NCBI GenBank assembly: GCA_030645735.1
Contig: JAUSNP010000005.1
Coordinates: forward strand, 62,001 to 126,000
Source of the DNA: Candidatus Moraniibacteriota bacterium
GTDB lineage: Bacteria; Patescibacteria; Paceibacteria; Moranbacterales; UBA2206
DNA length: 64,000 nucleotides
Direction: 5' to 3'
The notes under the pieces: generated by a model
What the model was told of the DNA's origin: nothing
The model's input: the letters and a program-made list of their open reading frames with translations, nothing else
Database searches by the model: none
Part shown: positions 24,901 to 32,976 of the stretch, in pieces
Layout: each line of letters starts with the position of its first letter
Numbering within the stretch: the stretch's first letter is position 1
Translations under genes and position numbers: made by a program

Positions 24901-25427
24901 TCACCTTTGCCAAAAATGTCTTGATATTCTAGTGCCAATTCTTCGGCCTTGGCCAAATCACCCATGATGATGTGGGCGGGCACTTCACCTTGCGCGCAAG
25001 CAGAAAGACCGATGAGACCTTCGGAATATTTGCGCAAAGTTTGGCGATCGATTCTCGGCTTGTAATAGAATCCTTCCAGATGAGCAATAGTGATGAGGCG
25101 CATCAAGTTTTTGTAGCCCGCTTCGTTTTTGGCTAGGATGATCAAATGAAATCTTTTTTTATCTTCCGCCGTTGGATTCTTGCTGTGCAAATCATTGGCA
25201 GTCACATAGAACTCACAGCCAATAATCGGTTTGATGCCACGCTCTTTGGCTTTGATATAAAACTCAATGGCGCCATAGAGAACCCCATGATCAGTGATGG
25301 CCAAAGAATCCATGCCCAACTCCTTGGCATGATCAAGAATTTTGTCAACTTTGGCCAAGCCGTCGAGAAGGCTGTAATGAGTATGAACATGTAAGTGGGT
25401 AAATTTTGTTTTAGTAGATTCAGACAT
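21924..25427 (-). CDS. dnaE: DNA polymerase III alpha subunit DnaE
   Basis: A 1167-aa replicative polymerase. N-terminal PHP domain (HLHVHTHYSLLDG, ITDHG), polymerase core with GPGRGSAAGS and the catalytic PDVDMDF (two Asp; usual PDIDIDF), YQEQVMQIARDLAGFSLGEAD, helix-hairpin-helix (GLNAIKNVG) and C-terminal OB fold. Slightly shorter at the C terminus than E. coli DnaE. No SD. Upstream lies a GTCTAA word hairpin. Confidence 0.97.
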   Translation of the reverse strand: MSESTKTKFTHLHVHTHYSLLDGLAKVDKILDHAKELGMDSLAITDHGVLYGAIEFYIKAKERGIKPIIGCEFYVTANDLHSKNPTAEDKKRFHLIILAKNEAGYKNLMRLITIAHLEGFYYKPRIDRQTLRKYSEGLIGLSACAQGEVPAHIIMGDLAKAEELALEYQDIFGKGDFYFEIQHHPKYPNQEVANRGLIELGKKLDIKVVATNDIHYIKKEDAEIQDILLCIQTNRKVDEADRMNLMDFELYLKSPEEMAEHFDYIPEAIANTQEIVDKCNLEIKLGETQLPHFDFPAGFTAQTYLEKLCEDGLIKRFGDDVTKIHRDRMDYEMSVIEKTGYASYFLIVQDFTNWARSQGIIVGPGRGSAAGSFVSYLTGITNIDPIKYDLLFERFLNPERVSMPDVDMDFADDRRDEVLQYVRRKYGNDHVAQIITFGTMAARAAIRDAGRALGIPYDFCDKTAKLIPQFSTIEEALEESKEFKDFYGMDPSAKKLIDSAKRLEGVIRHASMHACGVVITKDPVTEYTPLQNIIKGGENGGTVTQYSSSTKSSFVEKIGLLKMDFLGLKNLTIIQNTLRIVKKLEGLEVDIDTIPLDDAKAFELLQRAETTGVFQLESSGMKRYLKLLKPTELEDIIAMVALYRPGPMDWIPDFIARKHGEKKMSYLHPNLEPILKKTYGVAVYQEQVMQIARDLAGFSLGEADVLRKAMGKKIFALIAEQKIKFIEGCVTQGVDRKIGEKVFEYIEPFAGYGFNRSHAACYGLIGYQTAYLKAHFPAPFMAALLTSDQDNIDRVAIEVSECRDMGIEVMAPHINESFEEFAVIIDPETKKERIRFGLNAIKNVGHNVAHEIVEERKRGGKFKSLTDFVERVQTKDLNKKSIEALAKVGALEGLAERNQVVASIENIISHSKTFQKNQNSQQGSLFGASEIALPEIAMVECEPATKKQRLSWEKELMGLYISDHPAREYKDYFAQMGVPIRDINSSHVGQNINVGGVISKIHKIYLKTQKTMLFVTIEDTDAAMEILVFPKILDTTGAVWEEDKVVLVGGKISDKDGNFKILCDTVTVINQAEVEKFSRILATRKLNEKTPEPKADATKMIITLPSNAEQDVLKKLSQYFDRCDAGALKVYLSINNQKLETPYCITQSNNLETNLKNIIPEAKISIF

Positions 25428-25474
25428 GATATTTTAATGTGTAATTTTTTTAATTAATTTTTTCTGTTAGATAA

Positions 25475-25592
25475 GTCTAAGGTCTAATATCTAAAGACTA
25501 AATGAAGTCTAAAATATTTAAGTCTAATTTCTTTTTACTTTATACTTTAGATTTGTTTTAGTCTTTAGTCTTTGAAATTTAGACTTATAAAA
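25475..25592. repeat. GTCTAA word hairpin upstream of dnaE
   Basis: Left arm words (AAGTCTAAGGTCTAATATC) and right arm words (TTTAGTCTTTAGTCTTTG, TTTAGACTT) form a degenerate long hairpin. Same family as 27988-28115. Confidence 0.7.
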
Positions 25593-25749
25593 AATAAAAA
25601 AACCACTATTCTAAAAAATAGGGCTTATGCGTCAAAAACTAATAAAAACTTTTTCATATGATTGTCTCTTCCTTCATAGCCCGGATTGCTCACTGGGTTT
25701 TGCAAGGTAGATTGATATGAAACAAGTATAGCATGGTTTGGAAAATAAA

Positions 25750-25801
25750 AGAACCCGCTAGAGACACGCATGAAATGTTCTTCATGGGTCTAGCGGGTTC
25801 T
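25750..25801 (-). terminator. Terminator of the 131-aa membrane protein gene
   Basis: AGAACCCGCTAGA and TCTAGCGGGTTCT arms with an inner hairpin (CATGAA/TTCATG); tail is not T-rich on the minus strand. Confidence 0.65.
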
Positions 25802-25815
25802 GGCGGGCAGGAGCA

Positions 25816-26211
25816 TCACGTAGGGATGCATCCTTGAATATTTTTGCGCATTTCATTCTCTCCGGGGTGGGTTAAGGATAGGTTTCGCAGCATTTCATGT
25901 GGCTGCGTAATTCTTTGACTAACGCCTTTTTGCCAGTCGGCGTATTGTCGTCTGGCGATGATGTTTAGGGCGGTATAATAAATAAACCGTCCAACGACAT
26001 ATGCGTAATAGTGTATTGTCGGAATGGTGTTACGCATACATTTTGCAACAACACGGCGATTGCGCCATGCCATCACGACACCGATAATGCTGCTGATGCC
26101 GGCGACTACCCATGCCATAAAAATTGGGTAGTGAACAACAACCACCGGACCCATGGTGACTAGCGCCACCACGAAAATCGGAAAAACAGGAAAAGGGTTG
26201 GCCTCTTTCAT
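25816..26211 (-). CDS. Hypothetical 131-aa membrane protein
   Basis: Not recognised. Two N-terminal membrane spans (about residues 8-28 and 31-48), then a basic cytosolic-looking part and a third weaker hydrophobic stretch (YYAYVVGRFIYYTALNI). SD AAGGAGA nine bases before ATG; own terminator. SD-plus-terminator singleton. Confidence 0.6.
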   Translation of the reverse strand: MKEANPFPVFPIFVVALVTMGPVVVVHYPIFMAWVVAGISSIIGVVMAWRNRRVVAKCMRNTIPTIHYYAYVVGRFIYYTALNIIARRQYADWQKGVSQRITQPHEMLRNLSLTHPGENEMRKNIQGCIPT

Positions 26212-26447
26212 GTTTCTCTGTCTCCTTTAATTTTAAAAAAACAAATGTGCGATTGCAATAAATTATTCAGTCGCACGCTCCAATCTGACTTCAATTGTCG
26301 CATAAAAATGAATAAAAGTCAATAGATAAAGACCAATTGGAAGATTGTGGCTTAAATAAGGGTAAAATTAGCAAAAATTCCAAGTAATAATTTCTACTTA
26401 TAAGATTGCTACTTAAATATTAGATATCAAGGTATAATTTATTTATT

Positions 26448-27134
26448 ATGACAAAACAAAACGCATCTTCATTTGATTTAGAGAAAAAACTTTTGACCAA
26501 GGGCTATGTTTTTGTTATTGGTACGGATGAGGCAGGACGTGGACCTTTGGCTGGACCAGTAGTGGCGGCCGCGGCGATTTATCGCGGGGCAAATTTTGAA
26601 ATTCCAGAGGAAAAAAAGAAGCTGATGGACTTTGTGCGCGATTCAAAAACAGTTTCGCACAAAAAGCGTGAAGAACTTTTTGATTTCATCCATGAAAATT
26701 TCTATATCGGTGTGGGAATGTGTGATCACAAAACCATTGATGAAATCAACATTTTGGAAGCTAGCTTTTTGTCGATGAAAAAAGCGCTGTCGGATTTGAA
26801 AACAAAGTTTCGCCACGAGATGCCAAATTTTGATAACAATATTATTCTAGTAGACGGCAACAAAAAAATTCCTAACCTGTCGCTCTATCAAGAAGCGGTC
26901 ATTGGTGGCGACCGAATTTCCAAATCCATCTCAGCGGCGTCAATCATTGCCAAAGTCATGCGTGACCGCCTGATGCTCGAGATGCACGAGAAATATCCGC
27001 AATATGGTTTCGACAAACACAAAGGCTATGGCACCAAACTGCACATGGACGCCCTGCAACAATTTGGCCCATGCGAAATCCACCGCCAAACCTTCGAACC
27101 TATGCCCAGCCTTGCTAAAAATAGTAAAAGATGA
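26448..27134 (+). CDS. rnhB: Ribonuclease HII
   Basis: A 228-aa RNase HII cutting RNA in RNA-DNA hybrids and single ribonucleotides in DNA. Catalytic Asp-Glu in GTDEAGRGPLAGPV (about 24-37), third Asp in LVDGNKKIP, SAASIIAKVMRDRLM with the fourth. Heads the run rnhB-rpmF-nusB-rnc-smc. Confidence 0.95.
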   Translation: MTKQNASSFDLEKKLLTKGYVFVIGTDEAGRGPLAGPVVAAAAIYRGANFEIPEEKKKLMDFVRDSKTVSHKKREELFDFIHENFYIGVGMCDHKTIDEINILEASFLSMKKALSDLKTKFRHEMPNFDNNIILVDGNKKIPNLSLYQEAVIGGDRISKSISAASIIAKVMRDRLMLEMHEKYPQYGFDKHKGYGTKLHMDALQQFGPCEIHRQTFEPMPSLAKNSKR

Positions 27135-27185
27135 TAAATTAGTAAGTAAGTAAATAAAACTTAATCAGAGAATAATAATAACACT

Positions 27186-27386
27186 ATGTCAACACAGAAA
27201 CAGAGACACACCAAAGGGCGAAGAGACCGAGCGAGAGCTGAATTGAAGCTCGTTTCAACTAAACTTGTAACTTGCACAAAATGTGGAGCCAAGATCAAAG
27301 CTCACATTACTTGTCCGAAATGCGGATTCTACAAGGGCGTAGAAGTTGTAGATACGATGAAAAAAGTAAAAAAACTCGCTAAGTAA
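27186..27386 (+). CDS. rpmF: 50S ribosomal protein L32
   Basis: A 66-aa L32 of the zinc-binding form: TKGRRDRARAELKL, then CTKCG and CPKCGFYKG. Confidence 0.95.
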   Translation: MSTQKQRHTKGRRDRARAELKLVSTKLVTCTKCGAKIKAHITCPKCGFYKGVEVVDTMKKVKKLAK

Positions 27387-27470
27387 AAGCGAATTTTAAA
27401 CTAATAAAAACTAATGAGTGCGTTCGTTCTTATTTGCTCAATATTAGTTCAGAATTTGTGAGTTATATTT

Positions 27471-27977
27471 ATGGCTAATAGACACCTAGCACGTTCCATC
27501 GCAATGCAATCTCTTTATGAATGGGATTTCAAGGGCAAGAAGAACGAGAATTTAGATGAGATTGTCAAAAAAAATATTGAAGAATTTGCTCCTGGACTTG
27601 AGGACAGTTCTTTTGTTTGTCATTTGGTGAAAAACACAGTAGCCAACCAAGGCAAAATTGATCCATTGATTGAAAAATGCGCGCCAGAATGGCCGTTGGA
27701 TCAGGTGACAGTGGTGGATCGCAACATTTTGCGTTTGGGAATTTATGAACTTTTGTTTGGCAATTATGAAGATGTTCCACCAAAAGTGGCCATCAACGAA
27801 GCCATCGAATTGGCCAAATCTTTTGGCGGTGAATCTTCCGGACGATTTGTGAATGGTGTACTTGGAACTATCTATCGAGAATTGGGCGAGCCGATGAAGA
27901 ATGATACATCGAAAAAGAATAAACAGGTTGCGGAGGTCAAGTGTGATGGGGGTGAAGTGGTGGCCGAGGGGGTATAA
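27471..27977 (+). CDS. nusB: Transcription antitermination factor NusB
   Basis: A 168-aa NusB, which with S10 binds boxA in rRNA antitermination. ARSIAMQSLYEWDF at the N terminus, VVDRNILRLGIYELL and VAINEAIELAKSFGGESSGRFVNGVLG are diagnostic. Extra charged C-terminal tail of about 25 residues. Confidence 0.93.
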   Translation: MANRHLARSIAMQSLYEWDFKGKKNENLDEIVKKNIEEFAPGLEDSSFVCHLVKNTVANQGKIDPLIEKCAPEWPLDQVTVVDRNILRLGIYELLFGNYEDVPPKVAINEAIELAKSFGGESSGRFVNGVLGTIYRELGEPMKNDTSKKNKQVAEVKCDGGEVVAEGV

Positions 27978-27987
27978 TTAGTTTTTT

Positions 27988-28115
27988 TTAAATCTAAAGT
28001 CTAATTACTAAAGTCTAAATAAAGGCTAAAGTTTGAAAGTATAAAGTTTAAATAAAAAATATTTTAGACTTTAGACTTTAGAACTTCCTTTGGACTTTAA
28101 ACTTTAGAATTTAGA
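27988..28115. repeat. GTCTAAA word hairpin between nusB and rnc
   Basis: Words TCTAAAGTCTAATTACTAAAG on the left and TTTAGACTTTAGACTTTAG on the right form a degenerate hairpin; same family as 25475-25592. Confidence 0.75.
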
Positions 28116-28127
28116 CTTCCAAATTTT

Positions 28128-28817
28128 GTGATTGAGGAATTAGCTGAAAAAATCGGCGTAAAATTTAATAATATTGAACTTTTGCAACAAGCTTTGACGC
28201 ATCGTTCCTATTTGAATGAGCATCGAGACTACAAACTTGAGCACAATGAGCGCTTGGAGTTTCTGGGTGATGCTGTTTTGGAGTTGGTAGTGACCGAATA
28301 TCTATATGCAAAATTTTCCAATCCAGAAGGTGAGCTGACCAATTGGCGCGCGTCATTGGTCAATGGTGAAATGTTGGCTAAGATTTCTGGTCGGATTGGT
28401 GTGGAAGAATTTTTGTTGATGAGCAAAGGTGAAGCCAAAGACACTGGCAAGGCGCGGCAATATTTGTTGGCCAACGCTTTCGAAGCTATTATCGGCGCAG
28501 TCTATTTGGATCAGAAAGAAAAAGGCTATGATGTTTGCAAAGAATTTATTTTGAAAAATGTTGTCTCTGAATTGGCTGAAATCATTGAAAACAAATCATA
28601 TATGGATCCGAAAAGTCTTTTTCAAGAAAAGGCGCAGGAAAAAGTCAGTGTGACCCCGTCATACAAAGTCATTGAAGAGAGTGGCCCAGACCATGCGCGA
28701 AAATTTGTAGTTGGAGTCTATCTTGATCATGAACTGATTGCGTCTGGCGAAGGCATGTCCAAACAAGAAGCGCAAAGGAATGCGGCTGCTGCTGGGTTGG
28801 AGGCGAAAAAATGGTAA
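28128..28817 (+). CDS. rnc: Ribonuclease III
   Basis: A 229-aa RNase III for rRNA and mRNA processing. Signature NERLEFLGDAVLELVV (catalytic Glu/Asp) and the second acidic cluster NAFEAIIGAVYLD; C-terminal dsRNA-binding domain (DPKSLFQEKAQEK...KQEAQRNAAAAGL). GTG start directly after the word hairpin. Confidence 0.96.
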   Translation: MIEELAEKIGVKFNNIELLQQALTHRSYLNEHRDYKLEHNERLEFLGDAVLELVVTEYLYAKFSNPEGELTNWRASLVNGEMLAKISGRIGVEEFLLMSKGEAKDTGKARQYLLANAFEAIIGAVYLDQKEKGYDVCKEFILKNVVSELAEIIENKSYMDPKSLFQEKAQEKVSVTPSYKVIEESGPDHARKFVVGVYLDHELIASGEGMSKQEAQRNAAAAGLEAKKW

Positions 28818-28854
28818 TATAGAATTATATAATATCAATCTGCAAAAATAAAAA

Positions 28855-31200
28855 ATGTTTCTCAAAAAATTAGAAATTTCAGGATTTAAATCTTTCGCCA
28901 ACAAGACTTCGTTGGATTTTTCGATTTCTCACGATGGCGTGCGGGGCATCACGGCAGTGGTTGGACCAAATGGCTCTGGCAAATCAAACATTGCTGATGC
29001 TTTGCGTTGGGTGATGGGTGAGCAGTCGATGAAAAATTTGCGTGGCAAGAAATCTGACGACATCATTTTTGCTGGTTCTGGAAAGAAAGCCCGTCTCGGT
29101 AGTGCGCAAGTAACTTTGTATTTCGACAATGCGGACAAAAAAATTCCTTTGGAATTTGACGAAGTTTCCATTACACGAAAAATATATCGCAGTGGTGAAG
29201 GTGAATATTTGATCAACGGTTCACGGGCACGTTTGCAAGACGTGGTGGATATTTTGGCTAAGGCTGGGATTGGCAAGGAAAGCTATTCAATTATCAATCA
29301 AGGTATGGCCGATGCAGTTTTGAATGCCACACCACTTGATCGTCGTTCAATCATTGAAGAGGCAGCTGGCGTGAAGCAATATCAAATCAAGAAAGAAAGA
29401 TCTTTGCGTAAACTGGATTCAACTCGTGAGAATTTGGACAAGGCGCGTAGTTTGGCCGAAGAAATCAAACCGCATTTGAAGATGCTCAAGCGTCAAGCGG
29501 AAAAAGCTTCTCAAAGTGAAGGGGTCATCAAAGAACTGCGGGAAAAACAACTCACTTTGTATACCTATTTGTGGAACAATTTCCAACAAGAAAAAAACAC
29601 TTTTAATCTTGCTAAGGAAGAAATGGGCCGCACGATGATGAATATGCAACGTGATGTGGACAAATTGGCGGATGAGCTCAATCGTGAAGCGAAAGTGGAT
29701 GAGGTGAATGTTGCGTTAGGAGAATTGGAAAAACAGAAAAGTGAAAAAAGAAATCAGCTCAATCAGCTTGATCGCGATTTGATTGTGACTGAAGGCCGCA
29801 TTGAAATTGAAAAAGAAAAACAGAAGAACATTGAAATGATTGAGGAAATCAAGGTGCAAAGTATCCCAGTGGATTTGCACTATGTGCGCAAGGGTATTGA
29901 GGATATTCGCGCGGAACAAGAAAAATTGATTGCCCAAATTGAAAACGCTGAAAGCCTGGATGACTTGCAAGATATCAAAGAATTCGCCCGTTCCATCCAG
30001 CAACGATTGTTTGAACTCAAGGCAGATATTGAAAATGGCAAAAAAGATAAAAATGTTGTAGAGACGCCCCAACGGGACGTCTGTACGGCTAAACCAGTTG
30101 TGGTTGCAACGGTTGATTCAACGGCAATTATTGAATTCAAAGAAAAGACTATCAAATTGCGTGAAGACATTGCCAAAATTGAAATTGAAATCAAAGACAT
30201 CGAACAAAAAATTGAAGCCGAAATTCAAGCTGATCGACAGAAGCGACAAAAATTCTTTGAAGTGGAGAGAAGTTTCCGCGCCAAGCAGGAAGAGTTGAAC
30301 AAAATGAAAGACCAGTTCAATGATTCCAAGGTGGCTTTGGCGCGTGTGGAGGTGCATGAAGAGGATTTGCGCGCGGATGTTTTGAAAGAATTGAGCTTGA
30401 ATGTGGAAGAATTGAAACAAGAAATTTCACAAATTGATCGTGGACAATTGGAACGAGACATTACTCGGCTCAAGGGTCAGATGGAACAGATTGGTGGCAT
30501 CGATCCGTTGGTGGTGGAAGAATATGAAGAAACCAACAAGCGTTTCGAATTTTTGACCAAAGAGTCTGAGGATTTGGAGAATGCCATCGTGTCATTGCGA
30601 GAAATCATCAAGGAAATGGATCAAAAAATCAACGGTGAGTTTTCAGCAACTTTTGAAGAAATCAACAAGGAGTTCACAAAATATTTCCGTATCATCTTTG
30701 GTGGTGGCAATGCCAGTTTGAAAAAAGTTGAGGTTAGAAAACGATCATACAAATCCAAAGATGAAGTTGAAGGTGGTGCCGAAGAAGGTGAGGAGTTGCC
30801 AATTGAAACTGAAGAGGAACGACGAGAAAAATCAGATATTGGGATTGACATCTCGGCTTCACCTCCGGGCAAGAAAATTAGCAACCTCTCAATGCTTTCT
30901 GGTGGCGAAAGATCATTGACTTCGTTGGCCTTGCTCTTTGCTATCATTGCGCACAATCCACCGCCATTTGCGGTTTTGGATGAAGTTGAAGCTGCTTTGG
31001 ACGAGGCCAATTCCAAGCGCTTTGGCCGTATCATTCAAGAGCTTTCAGGCAGCACGCAGTTTGTGACCATCACGCACAATCGTGAAACTATGCGCCAAGC
31101 TTCAGTTTTGTATGGCGTGACAATGGGTGATGAAGGAATCTCCAAGCTCTTGTCAGTTCGTTTGGACCAAGTTGGTCAAGGAGGTCGAATTTTGCAATAA
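28855..31200 (+). CDS. smc: SMC-family chromosome segregation ATPase, short, no visible hinge
   Basis: A 781-aa SMC. N-terminal head: FKSFANKT, Walker A GPNGSGKSN (about 39-47), KKSDDIIFAGS. C-terminal head: signature LSGGERSLTSLALLFAI, Walker B FAVLDEVEAALDE, and the D/H-loops through TITHNRETM. Between them are two coiled-coil arms (about 170-405 and 425-600). A usual bacterial SMC is 1100-1200 aa with a ~150-aa globular hinge between the arms; here only about 20 residues join them, and they include a peptide (VVETPQRDVCTAKP) coded by a dispersed palindrome. Dimerisation must differ from normal SMC, or the hinge has been lost. rnc-smc order is common. Confidence 0.92.
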   Translation: MFLKKLEISGFKSFANKTSLDFSISHDGVRGITAVVGPNGSGKSNIADALRWVMGEQSMKNLRGKKSDDIIFAGSGKKARLGSAQVTLYFDNADKKIPLEFDEVSITRKIYRSGEGEYLINGSRARLQDVVDILAKAGIGKESYSIINQGMADAVLNATPLDRRSIIEEAAGVKQYQIKKERSLRKLDSTRENLDKARSLAEEIKPHLKMLKRQAEKASQSEGVIKELREKQLTLYTYLWNNFQQEKNTFNLAKEEMGRTMMNMQRDVDKLADELNREAKVDEVNVALGELEKQKSEKRNQLNQLDRDLIVTEGRIEIEKEKQKNIEMIEEIKVQSIPVDLHYVRKGIEDIRAEQEKLIAQIENAESLDDLQDIKEFARSIQQRLFELKADIENGKKDKNVVETPQRDVCTAKPVVVATVDSTAIIEFKEKTIKLREDIAKIEIEIKDIEQKIEAEIQADRQKRQKFFEVERSFRAKQEELNKMKDQFNDSKVALARVEVHEEDLRADVLKELSLNVEELKQEISQIDRGQLERDITRLKGQMEQIGGIDPLVVEEYEETNKRFEFLTKESEDLENAIVSLREIIKEMDQKINGEFSATFEEINKEFTKYFRIIFGGGNASLKKVEVRKRSYKSKDEVEGGAEEGEELPIETEEERREKSDIGIDISASPPGKKISNLSMLSGGERSLTSLALLFAIIAHNPPPFAVLDEVEAALDEANSKRFGRIIQELSGSTQFVTITHNRETMRQASVLYGVTMGDEGISKLLSVRLDQVGQGGRILQ
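30058..30086. repeat. GTAGAGACG palindrome inside smc
   Basis: A 29-base imperfect palindrome GTAGAGACGCCCC...GGGACGTCTGTAC, in frame within smc. Related copies at 39627-39655 and 52285-52313. Confidence 0.85.
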
Positions 31201-31222
31201 ATTGGTAATTTGAGGTCAATAA

Positions 31223-31249
31223 TTGACAACTTTAGGAGGATAGTATAAA
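31223..31249 (+). promoter_or_regulatory. Promoter of rpsP
   Basis: TTGACA, 15 bases, TATAAA, 60 bases before rpsP. Confidence 0.45.
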
Positions 31250-31308
31250 CTGGTTAAGTAACTAAAAATAAGCTTTAAATTAGGAATAAAATATTCCCGA
31301 ATTGAATT

Positions 31309-31683
31309 ATGTTAACTATAAGATTTGCAAGAGTTGGAAAAAGGAATATGGCTCAATTTAAGATCATGCTACAAGAGCACACAATCGCTCCTGGTGGTCG
31401 TCACATTGAGGTTTTGGGTAGTTATAACCCACATTCAAAAGAGGCTGTTTTGAAAGCAGATCGAATTCAATATTGGGTTTCCAAGGGAGCTCAAATGTCT
31501 GATACAGCTTGTAATCTTTTTGTGAAAAAGGGTGTTATTGAAGCAACAAAAAGACGAGTTAAGGTGCCAGCTAAGAAAGTTGAGGCGGTTGTTGAAGAAG
31601 TTAAGGCTGAAGCTGCTCCAGTTGCTGAGGAAGTGAAGACAGAAGCTGCTCCAGTTGCGACTGAAGAGCCAAAAGCTGAATAG
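31309..31683 (+). CDS. rpsP: 30S ribosomal protein S16
   Basis: A 124-aa S16. The N-terminal 80 residues are the S16 domain (MLTIRFARVGKRNMAQFKI, EVLGSYNPHSKEAVLKADRI). The tail of about 40 residues is a low-complexity Ala/Glu/Val repeat (EAAPVAEEVKTEAAPVATEE), common in S16 of this group. Confidence 0.95.
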   Translation: MLTIRFARVGKRNMAQFKIMLQEHTIAPGGRHIEVLGSYNPHSKEAVLKADRIQYWVSKGAQMSDTACNLFVKKGVIEATKRRVKVPAKKVEAVVEEVKAEAAPVAEEVKTEAAPVATEEPKAE

Positions 31684-31721
31684 TTTGACAAAAGACAAAT
31701 TTCATATAGAATAAATATAAT

Positions 31722-31790
31722 ATCCGTAGACAGTAGGCATCCATAAGCCCTACCGAGGAAGGCCAAAGTGGCTTTTTAGTCTGCGATCAA
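31722..31790 (+). promoter_or_regulatory. Ribosomal protein L10 leader (autoregulatory)
   Basis: CCGTAGACAGTAGGC...GCCCTACCGAGG matches the L10-leader pattern: stem AGTAGGC/GCCCTAC with conserved CCGTAGACAG and ACCGAGG. An attenuator-like hairpin AAGGCC-AAAGT-GGCTTTTT follows. L10(L12)4 is expected to bind and repress rplJ-rplL. A TATAAT box lies at 31716. Confidence 0.8.
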
Positions 31791-31824
31791 ACGCAGATTT
31801 TAATTTTTTAAAGGCACTATCAAT

Positions 31825-32340
31825 ATGCAAACTAAAGTACAAAAGGAAGTTATCATAAAAGATCTAGTTGAAAAATTGAAGGTCTCCAAGGCAGTTGTTT
31901 TTTCTGACTACAAAGGATTGAATGTGAAAGACATGACTCAACTTCGTCGCGATTTGCGAGCTGAGGGTGTGGATTTGCAAGTTTTGAAAAAAACTTTGAT
32001 GAATCGAGCCTTGAAAGATGCTGGTATTGAAATGGATGCCAAGAAATTGGAAGGACAAGTGGCCATCGCTGTTTCAAGCAAAGATGAAGTGGCTGCAGCT
32101 AAGATTATTGCTAAGCTTGCTAAGATTAATGAAAATTTGAAAATTGTTGGAGGAATTTTGGGAACCAAAGAATTGTCAGCAGAGGAAGTGAACGCTTTGG
32201 CGAAACTTCCAAGCAAGGAAGAATTGTTGTCCAAATTGGTTGGAACTCTTAATGCTCCAGTTTCAGGATTCGTTAATGTTTTGGCTGGCAATATGAGAGG
32301 ATTTGTGACTGCCTTGCAGGCAATTGCAGACAAGAAATAA
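31825..32340 (+). CDS. rplJ: 50S ribosomal protein L10
   Basis: A 171-aa L10, base of the L7/L12 stalk. VFSDYKGLNVKDMTQLRRDLRAEG and LKKTLMNRAL are typical; the C-terminal helix (GFVNVLAGNMRGFVTALQAIADKK) binds L12 dimers. Confidence 0.96.
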   Translation: MQTKVQKEVIIKDLVEKLKVSKAVVFSDYKGLNVKDMTQLRRDLRAEGVDLQVLKKTLMNRALKDAGIEMDAKKLEGQVAIAVSSKDEVAAAKIIAKLAKINENLKIVGGILGTKELSAEEVNALAKLPSKEELLSKLVGTLNAPVSGFVNVLAGNMRGFVTALQAIADKK

Positions 32341-32387
32341 TAAAGAGTTAATTAAGTAATTTTTTAATAAATCATTAATCAAAAAAT

Positions 32388-32792
32388 ATGACAGAAGAAA
32401 AAAAGGACGTAGTAGTGCCAGAAAAATTCCAAAAGCTTGTTTCTGAAATCGAAACAATGAGTGTTTTGGACCTAAGTGAGTTGGTGAAAGTTCTAGAAGA
32501 AAAATTTGGTGTTAGCGCTGCTGCTCCAATGATGATGGGTGCTGCTCCTGCTGCTGAGGCTGGTGCTGCTGTAGAAGAAAAATCAGAATTCGATGTTGAA
32601 GTGACTGCTTCAGGTGCTTCAAAAATCAACGTAATCAAGGTTGTACGAGAAGTGACTGGTCTTGGTTTGAAAGAAGCTAAGGATCTAGTTGATGCTGCTC
32701 CAAAAGTTATCAAAGAAAAGGTATCAAAGGCTGATGCTGACGCTATGAAGAAGAAATTGGAAGAAGCTGGTGCAACTGTAACTTTGAAATAG
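32388..32792 (+). CDS. rplL: 50S ribosomal protein L7/L12
   Basis: A 134-aa L7/L12. N-terminal dimer domain (LDLSELVKVLEEKFGVSAAAP), Ala-rich hinge, C-terminal factor-binding domain (INVIKVVREVTGLGLKEAKDLVDAAPKVIKE). N terminus about ten residues longer than in E. coli. Confidence 0.97.
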   Translation: MTEEKKDVVVPEKFQKLVSEIETMSVLDLSELVKVLEEKFGVSAAAPMMMGAAPAAEAGAAVEEKSEFDVEVTASGASKINVIKVVREVTGLGLKEAKDLVDAAPKVIKEKVSKADADAMKKKLEEAGATVTLK

Positions 32793-32813
32793 TTTTCAAA
32801 AAACTTTCAATAC

Positions 32814-32848
32814 AAAAAAGAAGCTCGTAATTGAGCTTCTTTTTTTTG
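32814..32848 (+). terminator. Terminator of rplJ-rplL
   Basis: AAAAAAGAAGCTC-GTAATT-GAGCTTCTTTTTTTT. Confidence 0.95.
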
Positions 32849-32858
32849 TTTTTCTTCT

Positions 32859-32956
32859 GTCATTGCGAGCGACTGAAAGGAGCGCGGCAATCCCATGATT
32901 CGTGCATCAGAACTAGAGATTGCCACAGTCGTTCTGCGGAACTCCTTCGCAATGAC
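32859..32956. repeat. GTCATTGCGAG inverted-repeat element
   Basis: Left end GTCATTGCGAGCGACTGAAAG and GCGGCAATC, right end GATTGCCACAGTCG and CTCCTTCGCAATGAC: a 98-base MITE-like palindrome. A half copy lies just before mraZ (44156-44195). This word family is widespread in bacteria. Confidence 0.85.
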
Positions 32957-32976
32957 AATTGTTGTTTAGTTCTTTT

